From the NCBI GenBank assembly GCA_965248495.1, contig CBDFJL010000003.1:62001-126000 (forward strand): DNA of 64,000 nt, given 5' to 3'. This document shows, one piece after another, positions 61,241-64,000 of this stretch; within the stretch, counting starts at the first letter, position 1, and each line of letters begins with the position of its first letter. Below the pieces are notes generated by a model. It did no database searches, was not told the origin of the DNA, and saw nothing but the letters and a program-made list of their open reading frames with translations. The stretch comes from CAUYXS01 sp965248495. Its GTDB lineage: Bacteria > Chloroflexota > Dehalococcoidia > Lucifugimonadales > Australimonadaceae. Made by a program: the position numbers and the translations under genes.

Positions 61241-61268
61241 GAGGGCCCTGGCAAATGCCAGGGCCCTC
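61241..61268. terminator. Perfect GGGCCC-core terminator
   Basis: GAGGGCCCTGGCA pairs with TGCCAGGGCCCTC across AA, 13 base pairs, then TTAT. It lies 27 bases after the Rieske gene stop and ends that transcript. Confidence 0.85.
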
Positions 61269-61359
61269 TTATCGTCGGCACGCGGACGGCGTGCCGGACG
61301 GTGAGCTGCGCTTCGTAGGCCTCCACCGAACCCAGGCTCAAAAAGAAGGGGACGCGGCC

Positions 61360-61818
61360 ATGAGCAGACTCGATCGAACGGTGCTCGATTACTTCGATCA
61401 AGAGTATCCGGGGCAGTACGACCACGAGGAGAACACTGTCACGCAGGAGATCGGCGAAGGCGAGATACAGGCGACGCTGGCCTGGTTCGACGAGGGCGAG
61501 CCGGCGTTGATCATCGTCTACGCTCATCTGGCGGACGTGCCCGCCCTCAGCGACTCACAGCAGCCTTTGGCGATTCGGCTGGCCAACGTGCTGAACGCCG
61601 ACATATTGGTGGGCGCCTGCCGCGTCGGGGAGGACGGCGAGGTCATGGTGCGCCACAGTTACTACGTGGCGGACGGCACACTCGGCTTCGATCAGATCGC
61701 GGCCAACTATTCAGGGCCCGTGAACGACGCAATCCGGTTCTACCCGGCATTCCTCGCGATCGCGGGCGGCGCGGATTTCGAAGCCGCGTTGGGCGCGGTC
61801 CTCCCCGACGAGGACTAG
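61360..61818 (+). CDS. YbjN-like domain protein
   Basis: A 152-residue acidic protein: DYFDQEYPGQYDHEENTVTQ, LAWFDEGEPALIIVYAHLAD, ANVLNADILVGACRVGEDGE and IRFYPAFLAIAGGADFEAAL. The pattern is that of YbjN/type III secretion chaperone-like proteins, implicated in stress control. I give this assignment moderate weight only. A weak AAGAAGGGG precedes the ATG at 61360. Confidence 0.6.
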   Translation: MSRLDRTVLDYFDQEYPGQYDHEENTVTQEIGEGEIQATLAWFDEGEPALIIVYAHLADVPALSDSQQPLAIRLANVLNADILVGACRVGEDGEVMVRHSYYVADGTLGFDQIAANYSGPVNDAIRFYPAFLAIAGGADFEAALGAVLPDED

Positions 61819-61836
61819 GCTGCTCGAACTCTGGGG

Positions 61837-62394
61837 CTAGGCCCTCAGCGCGGCCAGGTGCTCCTTGCGGAGCTTGGCCACCTTGGGTGCGATGATGACC
61901 TGGCAGTAGCCCTGGCCCGGATTCTTCCGGAAGTACTGCTGGTGGTACTCCTCGGCCGGGTAGAAGAGTGTCAGCGGCGCCAGCTCGGTAACCACCGGGT
62001 CTGGCCAAGTCCCGGCCCGCGCCAGATCGGCCACGGCCTGCTCCGCGATCCCGCGCTGCTCTTCGGTGTGCCAGAAGATAGCCGAGCGGTATTGAGGGCC
62101 AGCGTCGGGTCCCTGCCGGTCGAGCGTCGTCGGGTCGTGCATCACAAAGAAGAGATCGAGGATGTCTCGGTAGGACACGACGGCGGGGTCAAAGGTCAGT
62201 TGGACAGCCTCGGCATGGCCCGTCGTGCCGGTGCACACCTGTTGATAGGTCGGGTTGGCCTGCTGGCCGCCCGTGTAGCCGGACACGATGCGCTCCACCC
62301 CTTTGACCTGCTCGAACACCGCCTCCAGACACCAGAAGCACCCTCCGGCCAACGTGGCGACTTCCCGGTCTGACAGTTGCTGATCTGCTTGCAT
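61837..62394 (-). CDS. msrA: Peptide-methionine (S)-S-oxide reductase MsrA
   Basis: A 185-residue reductase. The catalytic motif is ATLAGGCFWCLEAVFEQ; RIVSGYTGGQQANPTYQQVC, HAEAVQLTFDP and the block PGQGYCQVIIAPKV support function. It repairs methionine S-sulfoxide in oxidised proteins, recycled by thioredoxin. AGGAGG seven bases upstream of the ATG at 62394 decides the start. It is convergent with the YbjN-like gene. Confidence 0.97.
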   Translation of the reverse strand: MQADQQLSDREVATLAGGCFWCLEAVFEQVKGVERIVSGYTGGQQANPTYQQVCTGTTGHAEAVQLTFDPAVVSYRDILDLFFVMHDPTTLDRQGPDAGPQYRSAIFWHTEEQRGIAEQAVADLARAGTWPDPVVTELAPLTLFYPAEEYHQQYFRKNPGQGYCQVIIAPKVAKLRKEHLAALRA

Positions 62395-62476
62395 AGAGGC
62401 CTCCTAACGTGACGTTAGCACCCTCGTGCCCACCCCCAACAGGGGGCATGGGCTCGGAGCCCAGGGCAAGCCACGC

Positions 62477-62482
62477 TATACT
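62477..62482 (+). promoter_or_regulatory. -10 box upstream of the 45-residue basic protein
   Basis: TATACT at 62477-62482 is preceded by a CG and lies 33 bases before the ATG at 62515. A message starting near 62489 would have a leader of about 26 bases with GGGAG as ribosome-binding site. No -35 box is clear. Confidence 0.4.
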
Positions 62483-62514
62483 CCGTTTGAAACATCTACG
62501 ACTGGGAGCTCCCG

Positions 62515-62652
62515 ATGGCCCGTTTCAAGAAGCCGAAGAAAGAGAAGAAGCCCGAAACCACCGAAGAGTTCGTTGCGCGCGTCAGCAAGCAAGACGTTAA
62601 GCGGAGCGGGCTGAGAATTCGCCTCGGCTTCGCCAACCACGGCCGCCGCTAG
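62515..62652 (+). CDS. Small basic protein of unknown function (45 residues)
   Basis: A compact gene with promoter (TATACT), GGGAG site and ATG at 62515. The product begins MARFKKPKKEKKPETTEEF, continues with ARVSKQDVKRSGLRIRLG and ends FANHGRR before TAG. It is very rich in Lys and Arg, suggesting nucleic-acid or ribosome binding. I recognise no family. Codon use and signals look real. It is followed by the gap before the kinase gene. Confidence 0.55.
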   Translation: MARFKKPKKEKKPETTEEFVARVSKQDVKRSGLRIRLGFANHGRR

Positions 62653-62733
62653 GCTGCCTCGTCAGGCCGGCGCGGCCGGGCATTAGCCAACTCCCGCCTG
62701 CGCGCTCGCGCCAGCACCCCGTCTCGGCGCGGC

Positions 62734-64000
62734 CTATGCAGCCCATCGCCGGCGAGGACCGCTTCGCGCCTTCAGGTTCGCCGCGTCGTCCCGCTGCGCA
62801 GCATCGACCACGCCCCCTACCACGTTGAGGAGATGCCCCGGCTCGAAGGGCTTCGAGATGACCTTGCGTGCCGTGCGCTTCAAGAACGCGCGCGTGTCGC
62901 CGCTTACCGAGTCGCCGGTGAGGAACACGACGTTGGAGGCCAAGGTCTCGTCGAGGCTTTTCAGCGCTTCGTAGAACTCGCGGCCGGACATGTCGGGCAT
63001 CTTGATGTCGAGCAGGATGACGTCGTGCTTCGCCGTCTTGGCGAGCCTCAACCCCTCAGCGGGGGTCTCGCTCAACACGACGTGGTAGCCAACGCCGCTC
63101 AGCAGCTCATGGAGCAGCTCCCGAACGTAGCGCTCATCGTCCACGACGAGCACCGTGCCACGGGAAACGGGAGAAGCAGGCAACGACAGGCCCGCTTCCG
63201 CTCCGGTCTCCAGAGCCGCTGCTGGGAACTCAAGCTTGAAGGTTGTCCCCCTGCCCAGCTTGGTGTCGAAGACGATGGTCCCGCCGTACGACCGGACGAT
63301 GCCGTGGCAAATCGAGAGGCCAAGGCCCGTGCCCTTACCGATCTCCTTCGTGGTCACGAACGGGTCGAAGGCCCGCCGCGACACGCTTTGCGGCATCCCT
63401 GGACCGTCGTCGCTCACCGTGATCCGGACTCCGCGGCGGACCTGCTTCGTGGCCACGGTGACCGTGCTGCCTTGACCGGACCCCACCATCGCATCGACGG
63501 CATTGTTCATGAGGTTCAGCAGCACCGACTGGAGCTCCCCGTGGTCGGCCTCGATCGAGGGGTTGGACGCATCCAGGTCGACCTTCAGGGCGTAACCACT
63601 GTGCTTCAGGGTGTAGGAGCGCAGCTCCACCGTTTCGGCAACCGCGTCATTGACCGCCACACGTGTGCGGACGCCCTCGTCCTTACGCGCGAACCGCAGC
63701 AGGTTGTGGACGATCTGCGCGGCGCGCTGCGCCTCCTGAGCCACGAGCTCAGCGTGCCGCCGCCGCTTGCTCGGCACGGTGTCCTCCAACAGCAGCGTCG
63801 AGAACCCGACGACCGACGTGAGCGGATTGTTGAGCTCGTGAGCGACCCCCGCGACCAGCTCGCCCAGCGCCGAGAGCTTCTCGGTCTGGACCAGTACCTC
63901 CTGGGCCATGCGAAGGTCTCCCAGCGCCTTGACGGCGCGCCGCTCGCTGCGTTTCAGCGCCTTCTCAGCGGCCTTCCGCTTGTCGATGTCAACGGACAGC
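62734..64000 (-). CDS. Hybrid sensor histidine kinase/response regulator (5' end outside window)
   Basis: The frame is open to the window edge at 64000, at least 422 codons. It begins in the tail of a PAS/PAC region (VDIDKRKAAEKALKRSERRA), then HisKA with the phospho-His in LVAGVAHELNNPLTSVVGFS, HATPase (LLNLMNNAVDAMVGSG, VSDDGPGMPQSVSRRAFDPF, TGLGLSICHGIVRSYGG) and a C-terminal receiver domain (VVDDERYVRELLHELLSG, phospho-Asp in VILLDIKMPDMSGREFY, Lys in KVISKPFEPGHLL). It senses an unknown signal through the missing N-terminal part and passes phosphate to its own receiver and possibly to a separate regulator. Confidence 0.92.
   Translation of the reverse strand, partial: LSVDIDKRKAAEKALKRSERRAVKALGDLRMAQEVLVQTEKLSALGELVAGVAHELNNPLTSVVGFSTLLLEDTVPSKRRRHAELVAQEAQRAAQIVHNLLRFARKDEGVRTRVAVNDAVAETVELRSYTLKHSGYALKVDLDASNPSIEADHGELQSVLLNLMNNAVDAMVGSGQGSTVTVATKQVRRGVRITVSDDGPGMPQSVSRRAFDPFVTTKEIGKGTGLGLSICHGIVRSYGGTIVFDTKLGRGTTFKLEFPAAALETGAEAGLSLPASPVSRGTVLVVDDERYVRELLHELLSGVGYHVVLSETPAEGLRLAKTAKHDVILLDIKMPDMSGREFYEALKSLDETLASNVVFLTGDSVSGDTRAFLKRTARKVISKPFEPGHLLNVVGGVVDAAQRDDAANLKARSGPRRRWAA

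Overview
This is a G+C-rich bacterial chromosome segment. I infer a member of the Chloroflexota (Dehalococcoidia/SAR202-like), because one stretch carries hydantoinase/amidase families, an F420-type LLM oxidoreductase, TIGR03086/DinB folds, a Rieske oxygenase, a DUF35-thiolase pair and many GTG/TTG starts behind strong Shine-Dalgarno sites. That assignment is inference. No rRNA, complete tRNA, CRISPR array or insertion sequence was seen.

Layout. 1-3.5 kb: HyuB (cut by the window edge) and HyuA on the minus strand. 3.6-8.3 kb: a plus-strand unit of three-domain LigD, an amidohydrolase and a polysaccharide deacetylase. 8.4-12.0 kb: minus-strand ICMT-like methyltransferase, RidA, ACT-malic enzyme and haloalkane dehalogenase. 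12.1-21.4 kb: a patchy region with a tmRNA-3'-end-like sequence, a dihydropyrimidinase gene tail, a truncated response regulator, two small membrane proteins, an intact dihydropyrimidinase, two amidases (one with a GatC/AtzG-like small partner), a frameshifted DUF4399 lipoprotein, and decayed DsrE-family and ArsM-like genes. A 22-nt near repeat lies at both ends of this region. 21.6-23.5 kb: CapD/FlaA1-type nucleotide-sugar dehydratase. 23.7-31.9 kb: one long co-directional run (YtcJ-like amidohydrolase, N-carbamoylase, MFS, cysteine hydrolase, MFS, DUF47, PiT). 31.9-41.2 kb: small membrane and soluble proteins, aquaporin plus arsenate reductase, ABC exporter, DinB-like protein, LLM oxidoreductase and a rifampin-phosphotransferase-like dikinase. 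41.6-49.7 kb: surface proteins (six-repeat CHRD-like lipoprotein, pseudopilin-LamG fusion, anchored companion) around a SthA-type transhydrogenase. 49.7-64 kb: TypA, RRM protein, thiolase/DUF35, DinB, MFS, SDR, CheY-like regulator, DegT aminotransferase, Rieske oxygenase, YbjN-like protein, MsrA, a 45-residue basic protein and a hybrid histidine kinase (cut by the edge).

How the genes work together. The dominant theme is opening and hydrolysis of cyclic ureides and amides: HyuA/HyuB, dihydropyrimidinase, N-carbamoylase, two amidases, cysteine hydrolase, PuuE-like deacetylase and two amidohydrolases, with MFS transporters among them. A second theme is arsenic and redox: aquaporin-ArsC, the ArsM-like remnant, the DsrE-like gene and MsrA.

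The most unusual observation is at 20.3-21.0 kb. Two adjacent genes each carry an in-frame TGA exactly where their families have a cysteine. The second TGA is followed by a perfect hairpin with a G-containing loop at the spacing expected of a bacterial SECIS. Both genes also carry single-base frameshifts, so they may be relics of selenoprotein genes or affected by assembly errors.
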